In this document: positions 15,721 to 24,068 of the stretch, one piece after another
Position numbering within the stretch: the first letter of the stretch is position 1
Layout: each line of letters begins with the position of its first letter
Notes under the pieces: generated by a model
The model's input: the letters and a program-made list of their open reading frames with translations, nothing else
What the model was told of the DNA's origin: nothing
Database searches by the model: none
Position numbers and translations under genes: made by a program
Source: Phreatobacter sp.
GTDB taxonomy: Bacteria; Pseudomonadota; Alphaproteobacteria; Rhizobiales; Phreatobacteraceae
Length of the DNA: 64,000 bases
NCBI RefSeq assembly: GCF_016793595.1
Contig: NZ_JAEULY010000002.1
Location: 372,001-436,000, forward strand
Direction of reading: 5' to 3'

Positions 15721-17730
15721 TTAGCGAAGGCGACGGTCGAAATCATCCTTTCCCGTTTCCACATTTGGGCGGGGCTTTGCGGCAGGGCGTGGTTGCGGTC
15801 TTTCCTGCATCACCGCCAACGGTCGATGTTCGGGCGCCATATGGCGCAGGATGTCCGGCCATATGACCGACAGGATGCCCAAGGCTCCGACCGTCCCCAG
15901 TACGAAAGCCGCCATGACGGCCGATGCCTTTTCCGGCGGGGGCGCAGTTGGCGGTTCCGGCTGCGGCAGCCGGGGCGAAGCCTTTACGAGCGGAACGGCT
16001 TTGGCCGCCCTTGCCCGCTCGGCCAGCGTCGGCGGTTTCGGGTGATCGGTATGCGGGTCGAAATACCCCGCGAACCCCTTGTCCGCAAAATACGTCACCC
16101 GCCGCACGATGGTCGGCTGATAGCCGGACACCATCACCAGCGCCAACGGATTGCGGCGGTCGCCGAACAGACGGCCCACCTCGTCCGGCGTGACCAGCGG
16201 ACGCTTATGCGGGGCGTCGGACGTGCCGCGCGTGCGCGACCGGCTTTGCGTCTGCCCGAACGTTTCCGTGGTTGAAGAACTGTAGCTCCACGTCGAACCG
16301 TTGCTGATGCCGGACGATCCGCCGCCCGACGATCCCCCCGTCGTCCAGCCCTCCGTGAAGGCCGTCGAATGGGTGCGCGAACTGCCGTCCGTCGCACTGT
16401 CGCTATCGCTGCGCCGATAGACCTCCTGTTCGCCCGCCAGCTTCGACACGTAGTCGCGGGTGAAATTGTCCTCAAGGCCGAAAAAGACCTTCAGACCGCT
16501 GTTCGCGATGAACGTCTCGAAGCTGTCCTTGTAGACATCCTTGAGCTGGGCCAGCGACTGCACCGCCATGACCAGCTTCAGCCCCTGTCCGGCGCTTTGC
16601 GCGACGGCTGTCTCGACGCTCTTCATCCGGCGCAGGGACGCAAACTCGTCCAGCAGGGCCATGACCTGATGACCTGATGCCGGACGGCCGCGCACCCGCT
16701 CCATTTCGCCGATTGTCAGGTTGACCAGCATTCGCACCCATCGGAAATGCGTCTCGGCATAGCGCTGCGGCAGGCTGATGAAGATGGATGTCCCGCGTGG
16801 ATCGGTTTTCAGATCGCTCAAGGCGAAATCCGATTTCGACAGGCAGCGGCGCATGCCGGGGCTGTCGATGAAATCCGTGTTGGTGACCGCCACCTGCACC
16901 ATGCTGCCGAGCAGACGCGGCGCGGTCTTTTCGGCATTCTCGAACATCTCGCCCGCATGGGCGATGATCCCGCCGAAGGCCCGGTTGCGCTTCATCGCGC
17001 CGAACAGCAGCTTCAGGCCGGACGGTGGCGGTTTGTCGCCTGCGGACAGAGCGGCCAGACGCTGGGCATCCGCATTGCCCGCCATCAGAAGGCGGCGCAG
17101 CGTCACCAGCGTGCGGTCTTTCGGCGCGTAGTCCTGCGACGTGACCAGATGCAGGATGATGAACTTGACGAAACCGCGCGCGGAATCGTCCCAGAAGGGA
17201 TCGGCCGCGTTCTCGGACACGATCAGCGCTTCCGCGATCCGGGCTGCTTCGTCAATGGAGTCTTCGCGTTCGGCGCTTAGGCCGTCCAGCGGATTGAAGC
17301 AGGCCTTCACGTCCGCGAAATCATCCTCCGGACCCTTCACGATGTCGAAGGGATCGAGGATATGCACCCGCTGGCCCATGCCCACGCAATACGGTGAACC
17401 GTTGCCGCGCCTGCGGGCCGCGACCATGGCGTTTTCGCCCTTGGGATCGACCACCAGCAGGCTTCCGGCCCAAAGCGCAACGTTGTTGACCAGCAGGCCG
17501 ACACCCTTGCCCGTCCGGCTGCCGCCGACCACGAGGACATGGCGGTCGTCGGCCAACCCCGCCGTCTGTCCCCTGTCGTCGCGCCCGAGCCAGAAATCGC
17601 CCGCGTTGAAAGGATTGGGATTGATGTCGCGCCAGCGGCACCATGCGGCCGAGCCGAGCGGCACGTCCGACACGCGCTCCGTGATGGGCACGGGCTGCAT
17701 TCTGTCTTCCGGAACGGCCGGAACACTCAT
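15721..17730 (-). CDS. VirD4/TraG-like type IV coupling protein
   Basis: 669 aa ATPase that links the relaxosome to a conjugative channel. Walker A is GGSRTGKG (residues 69–76), and Walker B is in VMALLDEFASL (about residue 355). The usual two N-terminal membrane helices are absent. Instead a long Ser/Gly/Thr-rich linker (about 460–510) precedes a Pro-rich region and one C-terminal hydrophobic segment (VMAAFVLGTVGALGILSVIW). It starts 9 bp after the relaxase stop, so MobC, relaxase and coupling protein form one operon. No channel genes accompany it, so transfer would need a helper system. Confidence 0.92.
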   Translation of the reverse strand: MSVPAVPEDRMQPVPITERVSDVPLGSAAWCRWRDINPNPFNAGDFWLGRDDRGQTAGLADDRHVLVVGGSRTGKGVGLLVNNVALWAGSLLVVDPKGENAMVAARRRGNGSPYCVGMGQRVHILDPFDIVKGPEDDFADVKACFNPLDGLSAEREDSIDEAARIAEALIVSENAADPFWDDSARGFVKFIILHLVTSQDYAPKDRTLVTLRRLLMAGNADAQRLAALSAGDKPPPSGLKLLFGAMKRNRAFGGIIAHAGEMFENAEKTAPRLLGSMVQVAVTNTDFIDSPGMRRCLSKSDFALSDLKTDPRGTSIFISLPQRYAETHFRWVRMLVNLTIGEMERVRGRPASGHQVMALLDEFASLRRMKSVETAVAQSAGQGLKLVMAVQSLAQLKDVYKDSFETFIANSGLKVFFGLEDNFTRDYVSKLAGEQEVYRRSDSDSATDGSSRTHSTAFTEGWTTGGSSGGGSSGISNGSTWSYSSSTTETFGQTQSRSRTRGTSDAPHKRPLVTPDEVGRLFGDRRNPLALVMVSGYQPTIVRRVTYFADKGFAGYFDPHTDHPKPPTLAERARAAKAVPLVKASPRLPQPEPPTAPPPEKASAVMAAFVLGTVGALGILSVIWPDILRHMAPEHRPLAVMQERPQPRPAAKPRPNVETGKDDFDRRLR

Positions 17731-17739
17731 CGGTGCCTC

Positions 17740-19017
17740 CTATAGTTCGAGACCGGGACCGCGACCGCGTTGTCGGGTGCGTTCCTGCGACTGCTGACGC
17801 TCCTCGCCGATCCCGCGCCATGCCGCCGCGAGCTGGCGGGCCAGTTGGCGGCGCTCGTCCCGGTGGCGCTGGCGCATGCGGTCGAGCTGAACCTGCAAAG
17901 CCTGCCGTTCCTTCGCCTGATCCCGGAACAGGGCTTCCCGCTGCGCGCGGTCGCGCAGATAGCCCCGGTAGGCGTCGTGTTCGTTCTCGCGCCGGATGCG
18001 CGCGCTCTTGCCGCTCAGAAAATCCAGCAGTGCCCCAAGACCGGTGCGGAAGCGGCCCGCGCGATCCTTGGCTTCGGCGTCGAAGCGTCTGCGCTGGCCC
18101 TGATCCAGCCTGACCCGTTCGGCCCGCTGGCTGGCCACTATCGCTTTGGCCCGATCGGCAAGCGGCTTGAGTTCGCGGTCCTTGGCTTCGCGGTCTTCGC
18201 GCAGAAAGCCGCGCAACTGCCGGGACATCAGGCTTTGGATTTTAGCCTTCGTGGCGGCGACGTCGGGCAGTGTCTCCGGATGCTTGACCTTTCCGGCCAA
18301 ATCCTTCGTGCGCAGGCCGGTCCAGCGGGCCAGCGCATAGACTTCGCCATGCGCATCGACTGCCACCACGCCGCGCCGGTCGCCCCGCGCCAGATAGAAG
18401 CCATGGTCTTCCAGCGCAGCGGCAAGGCTGGCCTGACCGTCGCTCTGTTCCCACGCTTCGCGGAACATCTGCTTGATTTCGCGGGGATCGAGGCCCGTCC
18501 GCTGTGCCTGCTGCCATTCGGCCAGGGTGAAGTTCAGGGGATTCTTCCAGCCCTGCGTCTTGTAGCCGTCCGGCAAATCCCAGCCGTGTTCGAGATACAG
18601 CTCCTTGGCCAGACCCATGAGCTTCGTCTTGAAGAACGGCATGTTGATCGCCGTCATCGTGTCGGCGTCGAGCCGCGACCAGACGACATGTGCGTGCCTG
18701 CGTCCGGCCTTCTCGTGGACGACGATCGCGCGTGGCTGTCCCGAAAGACCAAGAGCAGCTTCCGCGCGGTCGGCAGCGGCAACAAGGGTCGCCACGTCTA
18801 TGACCGCGTTCTTCGGCGGGTTCAGGCTGAGCGAGAAAACCGGCTGCTTCGCCTTCGTGCCTTTGCAGATCGCCTCGACTTCCGCCATCGCGCCGAACAG
18901 ATCGCCCGATGCGAAACCGCGAAGCTCCTGCACCGTGACATGATCGTTGTCCCGATCATTCAAAAGATGGGCGGCCAGTTGGCGCGCGCCGCCGCGCTGG
19001 GAGCCTTGCAGGATCAT
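17740..19017 (-). CDS. Relaxase / mobilization nuclease
   Basis: 425 aa from ATG at 19017 (MILQGSQRGGARQLAAHLL, the typical relaxase N-terminus). The frame continues 44 codons further up, but that part lies inside mobC. The metal-binding motif is VHEKAGRRHAHVVWSRLD with His101, His108 and His110. The nucleophilic Tyr is not certain. The C-terminal 170 residues are highly charged Arg/Glu/Gln coiled-coil. It would nick oriT and carry the strand to a recipient. The start overlaps mobC by 4 nt (ATGA). Confidence 0.9.
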   Translation of the reverse strand: MILQGSQRGGARQLAAHLLNDRDNDHVTVQELRGFASGDLFGAMAEVEAICKGTKAKQPVFSLSLNPPKNAVIDVATLVAAADRAEAALGLSGQPRAIVVHEKAGRRHAHVVWSRLDADTMTAINMPFFKTKLMGLAKELYLEHGWDLPDGYKTQGWKNPLNFTLAEWQQAQRTGLDPREIKQMFREAWEQSDGQASLAAALEDHGFYLARGDRRGVVAVDAHGEVYALARWTGLRTKDLAGKVKHPETLPDVAATKAKIQSLMSRQLRGFLREDREAKDRELKPLADRAKAIVASQRAERVRLDQGQRRRFDAEAKDRAGRFRTGLGALLDFLSGKSARIRRENEHDAYRGYLRDRAQREALFRDQAKERQALQVQLDRMRQRHRDERRQLARQLAAAWRGIGEERQQSQERTRQRGRGPGLEL

Positions 19018-19445
19018 GGCGGCGACCCCGCTTCGCGGTTGAACGCCGCAGCGACATGCGTGGGATCGCCCGGCAAGGCATCTACGCGGACGCCCAGCTC
19101 GCGCAGAAGCGCAGCGCGCATGTCCGCGATGTCGGCGCAGGCGCGCCACAAGGCGGCTTCCAGTTCGATGCTGACCGGCAGTGCACCCGCGCGGGCGGCG
19201 GCAGCCATGGTGCGCAGGCTCAGCGCAAGTTCCGACTGGCCAAGCTGGGCCAAGGCCTGCGCGGTTGTTGCCTTCGGATTGGACGCAGTGCGTCCCAGCG
19301 CAGTTTGCTTGAGATAAGTGGAAAGCGGCTGATCAGCTGCTATAGCGCGCAAGCGGGCGAGCTCGTCGGCGTTCACCCGAACCGAAATCGGTTTGAGCCG
19401 CTTAGGCTTGCCTGCCGCATTGTTGGCGTGGCTCCGAAACCCCAT
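19014..19445 (-). CDS. MobC-like relaxosome accessory protein
   Basis: 143 aa. A basic N-terminus is followed by ISVRVNADELARLRAIAADQPLSTYLKQTAL, a ribbon-helix-helix domain of the MobC/plasmid mobilization type that would bind oriT and assist the relaxase. It is the first gene of the mobilization operon and lies 78 bp inside the right attachment repeat, so in the integrated state its promoter must be in that short interval. If the element circularises, the recombinase stop would fall 4 nt upstream of this ATG. Confidence 0.8.
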   Translation of the reverse strand: MGFRSHANNAAGKPKRLKPISVRVNADELARLRAIAADQPLSTYLKQTALGRTASNPKATTAQALAQLGQSELALSLRTMAAAARAGALPVSIELEAALWRACADIADMRAALLRELGVRVDALPGDPTHVAAAFNREAGSPP

Positions 19446-19523
19446 GGTTTCAAAGCCTTAGTGATGGGGCCTTCTGGATCGGAACGTTAAGAGCGTGGAA
19501 AATTCTGATAAGCGGATTGGGCT

Positions 19524-19535
19524 CCGGGCCCACCA
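19524..19535 (+). repeat. Right attachment-site repeat (attR core)
   Basis: CCGGGCCCACCA, an exact second copy of the tRNA 3' end at 4241–4252, in the same orientation. It separates the mobilization module from the hipBA chromosome side. Such a 12-mer is unlikely to recur by chance at exactly this boundary. Confidence 0.8.
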
Positions 19536-19583
19536 TTCAATCCATCATCCGTTGAGCGTGGCGGCCTGCCGTCGAGGAGGCTG

Positions 19584-20897
19584 TCAGCCCACCACATCCG
19601 CGAGCGCGTGCAAACGCGGCATCGCCGCTGCGGCAACGCTTGCGTGCAGTTCCTCCGGAAAACCCGAGGGAAGCATCGCTTCGACGCGCTCGAAGGCGTG
19701 CGCGCCGCGCTCCGCGACCTGGGCGATGGTGGCGCGGGCAAGGCTTTCGGGAATTTTCGCCGCGGCGGCGGTCTGAAGAAAGTGGCGCGGCAGAATGAGG
19801 TCGATCCGGTAGTGGCGGTTGGTCCCCGCCGACATGGCGAGCTTCATCTGCTTGCGGACGATCTCGTGCCGGTCGAGGCTTGGCTGCGCGGTGAGCACGT
19901 CGTAGAGCGGGGTCATGCGGTAGCCGCCGCCCGGTGAGAGGAACACGCTGAAGTTCTTCGCATGGCCATCGGTCGCGCCGATGACCCAGAACAGGATCTG
20001 CGCGGCGAGGAAGGTCTGCTGGTCTTGCGCCGGCGTGTCGCTGCCTTTCAGAAGGTCGAGGATTCTCGCCATGCCCGGTCCGCCATCGGCCTGATATTTG
20101 AGGGAGGGCGGAAAGGACATGGCCTGGCAGCAGTCCTCCTGGGGCAGGCGGATCAGCCGGCCGCTCTCCGTCCAGCGGCGGTCGAACCGCTCGATGACAA
20201 GGGCTTTCGTCCCGCCGAAGGTGAGCATCCGCGCCTTGTTGACGGGCAGGCCGAATGCCTCTGCCAGAGCAAGACAGTAGAATTCATTCTCGACGCTGTC
20301 TTTCAGGTCGATGCCGTTCGGCAGCGTGCCGATCTGCGTTTTGAGGATATGCGTGGTCGGCGTCGTGCCGTGCGGCTTGAGCCATCGCCCGTCGTGCCAG
20401 AGCAGCGCCGTTTTCTCCTGCGCGCCGGCGACCGAGATGCGGAAATCGTCGTCGCGACTGAGGCCCAAAGGGGCTTGCGCCAGATTCCTGAGCAGCGCCT
20501 CGATCTGTTCGTCATCGACGGGCTCGCCGCTGATACCCTCGTCCGGTGCAATGTCGTCGTCACCCGCGATGAATTGCAGGGCGCCGACGCAGTCGCGCCC
20601 GATCTTCGTCAGCAGGCTGTAGGCGTCGGTGCCGCGCGCGCCGACCTTTTCCGCCACCCGGCTGCGCAGGGTGGGGGAATCGGGCAGCAGATTTTCGAAG
20701 ACGGCACTGACCGGCTCGCCGCGATAGACGTCCTCGCGCAAGGGCAGGGAGAGAGAGACGGGGATCGCGTTGGGCCGGTCCAGCCAGCCTGCATCGTATC
20801 GGAACGTGGTCGCGCCGCTCGGCTCCCGGGTCAGGTGCCCGACGAGGCGGTTGTTCAGATAGACCCGCAGGGGGACATGCCGGGGCCGGCGTCCCAT
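19584..20897 (-). CDS. hipA: HipA-type serine/threonine kinase toxin
   Basis: 437 aa. HipA kinases phosphorylate a cellular target (glutamyl-tRNA synthetase for E. coli HipA) and induce growth arrest. An N-terminal HipA_N domain (about 10–110) precedes the kinase core: P-loop VAGAQEKTAL (156–165), HILK (183–186), ERFDR (236–240), catalytic Asp310 with Asn315 in GATDGHAKNF, and metal-binding Asp333 in LYDVL. The full motif set suggests an active toxin. The start overlaps the hipB stop by one base (TGATG). It lies just outside the right attachment repeat. Confidence 0.95.
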   Translation of the reverse strand: MGRRPRHVPLRVYLNNRLVGHLTREPSGATTFRYDAGWLDRPNAIPVSLSLPLREDVYRGEPVSAVFENLLPDSPTLRSRVAEKVGARGTDAYSLLTKIGRDCVGALQFIAGDDDIAPDEGISGEPVDDEQIEALLRNLAQAPLGLSRDDDFRISVAGAQEKTALLWHDGRWLKPHGTTPTTHILKTQIGTLPNGIDLKDSVENEFYCLALAEAFGLPVNKARMLTFGGTKALVIERFDRRWTESGRLIRLPQEDCCQAMSFPPSLKYQADGGPGMARILDLLKGSDTPAQDQQTFLAAQILFWVIGATDGHAKNFSVFLSPGGGYRMTPLYDVLTAQPSLDRHEIVRKQMKLAMSAGTNRHYRIDLILPRHFLQTAAAAKIPESLARATIAQVAERGAHAFERVEAMLPSGFPEELHASVAAAAMPRLHALADVVG

Positions 20898-21151
20898 CAG
20901 TCGAGCCAGTCGCCCACGTCGGACGATGATTGCTTCGTCCGTGGCGCCACCCGCAACTCAAGATCGAGCGCCGCCAGCAAGGCCAGAACTGTATCGAGGC
21001 GAGCGGCGGGGTGGCCGGCTTCGATCAGCGATACGGTTGCTTGGCGAAGTCCGGAACGCTGGCCCAGTTCGGCTTGATTGAGGGCAAGCTGCTTTCGGGC
21101 GCGGCGGATGGCGTTGCCAAGCTGCTGAGGCGTGCGCGCAAGTGTGACCAT
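20897..21151 (-). CDS. hipB: HipB-type antitoxin, Xre-family HTH
   Basis: 84 aa. A helix-turn-helix spans about residues 12–66: LGNAIRRARKQLALNQAELGQRSGLRQATVSLIEAGH. HipB neutralises HipA and represses the operon. It is upstream of and coupled to hipA, as in known hipBA pairs. A perfect inverted repeat 33–54 bp upstream of the ATG is a good operator candidate. Confidence 0.92.
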   Translation of the reverse strand: MVTLARTPQQLGNAIRRARKQLALNQAELGQRSGLRQATVSLIEAGHPAARLDTVLALLAALDLELRVAPRTKQSSSDVGDWLD

Positions 21152-21183
21152 GCCATTTTATACGCCCTGTCTGATAAAATGTC

Positions 21184-21205
21184 AATATACGATACTACGT
21201 ATATT
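21184..21205 (-). promoter_or_regulatory. Probable HipB operator
   Basis: Perfect inverted repeat, arms AATATACG and CGTATATT with a 6-nt centre (ATACTA), 33–54 bp before the hipB start in an A+T-rich stretch that contrasts with the GC-rich surroundings. A looser second pair (ACGCCCTGT … ACAGGGTAT) brackets it. Position and symmetry fit autoregulation by HipB; it differs from the E. coli HipB operator sequence. Confidence 0.6.
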
Positions 21206-21266
21206 TCTACTTTATGCGGTACAGGGTATAACTCTGGCATATCCTGATGAGCGTATAACGAGACCC

Positions 21267-22133
21267 TCACTGCAGAGTCGGGTCGAGCCGGTCGCGCAGC
21301 CAGTCGCCGAGTAGCGAGACGGACAGCGTCGTCAGAACGATGACGCTGGCGGGCGCCAGCATGATCCAGGGCGCGCGGGTGATGTATTCGCGCCCGAAGC
21401 CGACCATGTTGCCGAGGCTGGTCATGGGCGGTTGCACGCCGAGGCCAAGGAAGGACAGGCCGCTTTCGAGCAGGATGACCTCCGGGAAGACCAGCGTCAT
21501 CGAGACGATCAGGGTCGAGGCGATGTTCGGCAGGATGTGGCGGAGGTAGACCTGTGTCGGCGGGGCGCCGAGCTGGGTGACCGCCGAGGCATAGCCCTGC
21601 GCGCCGGCCGAGATAGCGAGGCCGCGCGCGATGCGGGCATAGCGCTCCCAACCGAACAGGCCCATCAGGCCGACCAGCAGCACCAGCGAAGAGCCGAAGA
21701 AGGCGAGGACGGCCAGCGCCAGGATCAGGAAGGGCATGCTGGCCTGGAAGTCCGCGAGCATCAGCACGGCCTGCTCGACCAGACCGCGGAAATAGGCCGC
21801 GAGGAAGCCGAGCGCCGTTCCGAGGCAGGCCGAGATGACGGTCGCGCCGAAGGCGATGAGCAGCGAGATGCGGATGGAGACGATCAGGCGCGAGAGAACG
21901 TCGCGGCCGAGCTCATCCGTGCCGAGCCAGTGCATGGCGTGGCCGGGCGCGACCAGCCGGTTGCGCAGGTTCGGCGCGGTGTAGGAATAGGGCGCGACGA
22001 GATCGGCGAAGATCGCGACGAGCAGCACAGTGGCAAGCCAGAGGATCGCCACCCAGACGAGCGGCGGGATAACCTTGAGCGCGGCAAGGCGGCTTGGACG
22101 CGCGGGGGCATCGTCGAGGGCGCGGTCGGTCAT
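21267..22133 (-). CDS. Peptide-type ABC transporter permease (DppC/OppC-like)
   Basis: 288 aa inner-membrane permease. One N-terminal helix (LVWVAILWLATVLLVAIFADLV), then a periplasmic segment containing WLGTDELGRDVLSRLI, the conserved OppC-type entry motif, then five helices. The EAA coupling loop is around GYASAVTQLGAPPTQVYLRHILPN. Last gene of a five-gene operon (binding protein, two ATPases, two permeases). The substrate could be di- or oligopeptides or another small polar solute. Confidence 0.9.
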   Translation of the reverse strand: MTDRALDDAPARPSRLAALKVIPPLVWVAILWLATVLLVAIFADLVAPYSYTAPNLRNRLVAPGHAMHWLGTDELGRDVLSRLIVSIRISLLIAFGATVISACLGTALGFLAAYFRGLVEQAVLMLADFQASMPFLILALAVLAFFGSSLVLLVGLMGLFGWERYARIARGLAISAGAQGYASAVTQLGAPPTQVYLRHILPNIASTLIVSMTLVFPEVILLESGLSFLGLGVQPPMTSLGNMVGFGREYITRAPWIMLAPASVIVLTTLSVSLLGDWLRDRLDPTLQ

Positions 22134-22143
22134 GGCTTGCCCT

Positions 22144-23079
22144 TCAGGCGCCGGCTTTGCCGCTCGCCTGTCGCAGGCGCGGGTCGAGGAAGCCGTAGAG
22201 GAAATCGACGATCAGATTGGAGGCGACCATGGTGGCCGCCACCAGCAGCAGGATGCACTGGACGACGGCGAGGTCGCGGTTGGAGACGGCGACGACCAGC
22301 AGGCGGCCGACGCCCGGCCACGAGAAGACGCTCTCGACCACCACGGCGCCGGCGATCAGTGATCCCACCATGAAGCCGACGATGGTGACGGTGGGGATCG
22401 CGGCATTCGGCAGGGCGTGGCCGGTGACCACTAGCCGCCACGGCACGCCCTTGGCGCTGGCGGTGCGGATATAGGGCTGCCCCAGCACTTCCAGCATGGC
22501 ACTGCGCGTGAAGCGGGCGAGCACCGCCGCGCCGCCGATGCCGAGCGTCAGGATCGGCAGGATCGCGTGCCGCCAGCTGTCCTGGCCGCCGGAGGGCAGC
22601 CAGCCGAGTTGCACCGCGAAGACGAGGACCAGAACAAGGCCGAGCACGAAGCTCGGAACCGTGAAGCCGGCGACCGATAGCAGCATGATGGCGCGGTCGG
22701 CGAAGCGGCCACGGTTGAGCGCCGCGAATATGCCTGCGGGGATGCCGATGGCGAGCTTTAGGAACAGCGCCGGAAGCGTGAGAGCGAGCGTCGCCGGAAT
22801 GCGCTCGGCGACCAGTTCGATGGCGGCGCGGCCGTCGCGCATGGAGCGTCCCAGCTCGCCCTGCGCGATGGCGCCGAAATACTGGAAATATTGCTGCCAG
22901 AGCGGCGCATCGAGACCCCAAGACTTCCGGAAGGCCCGGATCGCCTCCGGGTCCGCCTCGGGCCCGAGGATGATCTGGGCGGGATCGCCGGACATGCGCA
23001 GCACGATGAAGGCGAAGGTCACCACCAGCGCGATGGTCAGGGCCGCCCGCAATAGCCGCAGGGTGATGAATCTGGCCAT
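22144..23079 (-). CDS. Peptide-type ABC transporter permease (DppB/OppB-like)
   Basis: 311 aa. Six membrane helices, with the N-terminal helix RLLRAALTIALVVTFAFIVLRM followed by the long loop containing GDPAQIILGPEADPEAIRAFRKSWGLD, as in DppB/OppB proteins. The EAA-type loop is in PYIRTASAKGVPWRLVVTGHALPN. It pairs with the downstream DppC-like protein, 10 bp apart, and its start touches the end of the upstream ATPase gene by one base. Confidence 0.9.
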   Translation of the reverse strand: MARFITLRLLRAALTIALVVTFAFIVLRMSGDPAQIILGPEADPEAIRAFRKSWGLDAPLWQQYFQYFGAIAQGELGRSMRDGRAAIELVAERIPATLALTLPALFLKLAIGIPAGIFAALNRGRFADRAIMLLSVAGFTVPSFVLGLVLVLVFAVQLGWLPSGGQDSWRHAILPILTLGIGGAAVLARFTRSAMLEVLGQPYIRTASAKGVPWRLVVTGHALPNAAIPTVTIVGFMVGSLIAGAVVVESVFSWPGVGRLLVVAVSNRDLAVVQCILLLVAATMVASNLIVDFLYGFLDPRLRQASGKAGA

Positions 23080-24068
23080 CAGGCGGCTTTCCTTGCGAGA
23101 TGGGCCGGGTCTTCCGCGAGGTGGCAGGCGACGCGCCGCCCGCCCTCGACGGTGCGCATGGCGGGCGGCTCCGCGCGACAGCGCGCGGTTGCCAGCGGGC
23201 AGCGTGGGTGGAACGCGCAGCCGGCGGGGCGCTCAGCCGGATTGGGCGGCTCGCCGGTCAGCATGATGCGCCTCTGCCGCGCGCCGGGCGCAGGCGCCGC
23301 CGAAACGAGCGCCTGCGTGTAGGGATGTTTCGGGTCGGCGAAGAGGTCGTCGGCGTCGCCTTCCTCGACGAAGCGGCCGAGATACATCACAGCGACGCGT
23401 CGGCTCACCTGCCGGACGACCCTGAGATCGTGGCTGATGAACAGCATGGCGAGGCGCATTTCCTCCTGAAGGTCGATCAGAAGGTTCACCACCTGCGCCT
23501 GGATCGAGACATCGAGCGCGGAGACGGGTTCGTCGCAGACCAGCAGCGCCGGCTTGGTCATCAGGGCGCGGGCGAGGACGACGCGCTGGCGCTGGCCGCC
23601 GGAGAGTTCGTGCGGATAGCGGGTCGCGAGATGGCGCGAAAGGCCGACGCGCGCGAGCATGGCAAGCGCCTTGTCGGACCGTTCCGCTGGCTCATTGCGG
23701 CCGTGAATATCGAGCGGCTCGCGGACCTGGTCGATGATCGCGAGACGGCGGTCCAGCGCACCGAGAGGGTCCTGGAAGATCATCTGCATGCGCGCGCGGC
23801 CGCGCCGCCATTCCGCCGTCCCGAATTTCGGCATGTCGGTGCCGTCGAAGCGGACCGAGCCCTCGTCCGGGGCTTCGAGGCCGAGCACCATGCGGCCGAG
23901 GGTCGATTTGCCCGAACCGGATTCGCCGACAATGCCCAGCGTCTCGCCGGCGGAAATCCGCAGGCTGACGCCGTCGACCGCGCGCACAGCGACCGATCGG
24001 CCGAACAGGCCACGGCGCTGCGTATAGCTGCGCGCGAGGCCCTTGGCCTCCACCAGCGAGGAAATCAT
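23079..24068 (-). CDS. Peptide-type ABC transporter ATPase (DppF/OppF-like)
   Basis: 329 aa. Walker [10 protein letters not shown]-loop QMIFQDPLGALD, signature ELSGGQRQRVVLARAL and Walker B LLVCDEPVSALD are all intact. A C-terminal oligopeptide-transporter domain carries the Cys cluster CAFHPRCPLATARC that binds an Fe-S or metal in OppF/DppF relatives. It overlaps the second ATPase gene by 4 nt. Together they power the two permeases. Confidence 0.92.
   Translation of the reverse strand: MISSLVEAKGLARSYTQRRGLFGRSVAVRAVDGVSLRISAGETLGIVGESGSGKSTLGRMVLGLEAPDEGSVRFDGTDMPKFGTAEWRRGRARMQMIFQDPLGALDRRLAIIDQVREPLDIHGRNEPAERSDKALAMLARVGLSRHLATRYPHELSGGQRQRVVLARALMTKPALLVCDEPVSALDVSIQAQVVNLLIDLQEEMRLAMLFISHDLRVVRQVSRRVAVMYLGRFVEEGDADDLFADPKHPYTQALVSAAPAPGARQRRIMLTGEPPNPAERPAGCAFHPRCPLATARCRAEPPAMRTVEGGRRVACHLAEDPAHLARKAA

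Larger units (their letters stand above)
4241..19535. mobile_element. Integrative mobilizable element at the 3' end of a tRNA
   Basis: About 15.3 kb bounded by a 12-bp direct repeat (CCGGGCCCACCA) that is the tRNA 3' end on the left and recurs at 19524–19535. It carries a large serine recombinase adjoining the tRNA, a MobC–relaxase–VirD4-like module at the other end, and a defence operon as cargo. No type IV secretion channel genes or phage structural genes are seen, so it should be mobilizable rather than self-transmissible. By eye, A+T content is clearly higher in parts (for example 11.5–13 kb) than in flanking chromosome. Joining the ends at the repeat gives a coherent reading frame running into mobC, which supports these limits. 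Confidence 0.85.

Noticed and set aside
19380..19393. Inverted repeat AACCGA–AA–TCGGTT as a possible oriT or operator
   Set aside because: It lies inside the mobC coding region where codons account for it, and it is short. The real oriT, if near, is more likely in the 78 bp between mobC and the right repeat.
4241..19535. Prophage interpretation of the island
   Set aside because: No capsid, terminase, portal, tail, lysis or phage replication genes are seen; relaxase, MobC and coupling protein indicate a mobilizable element.
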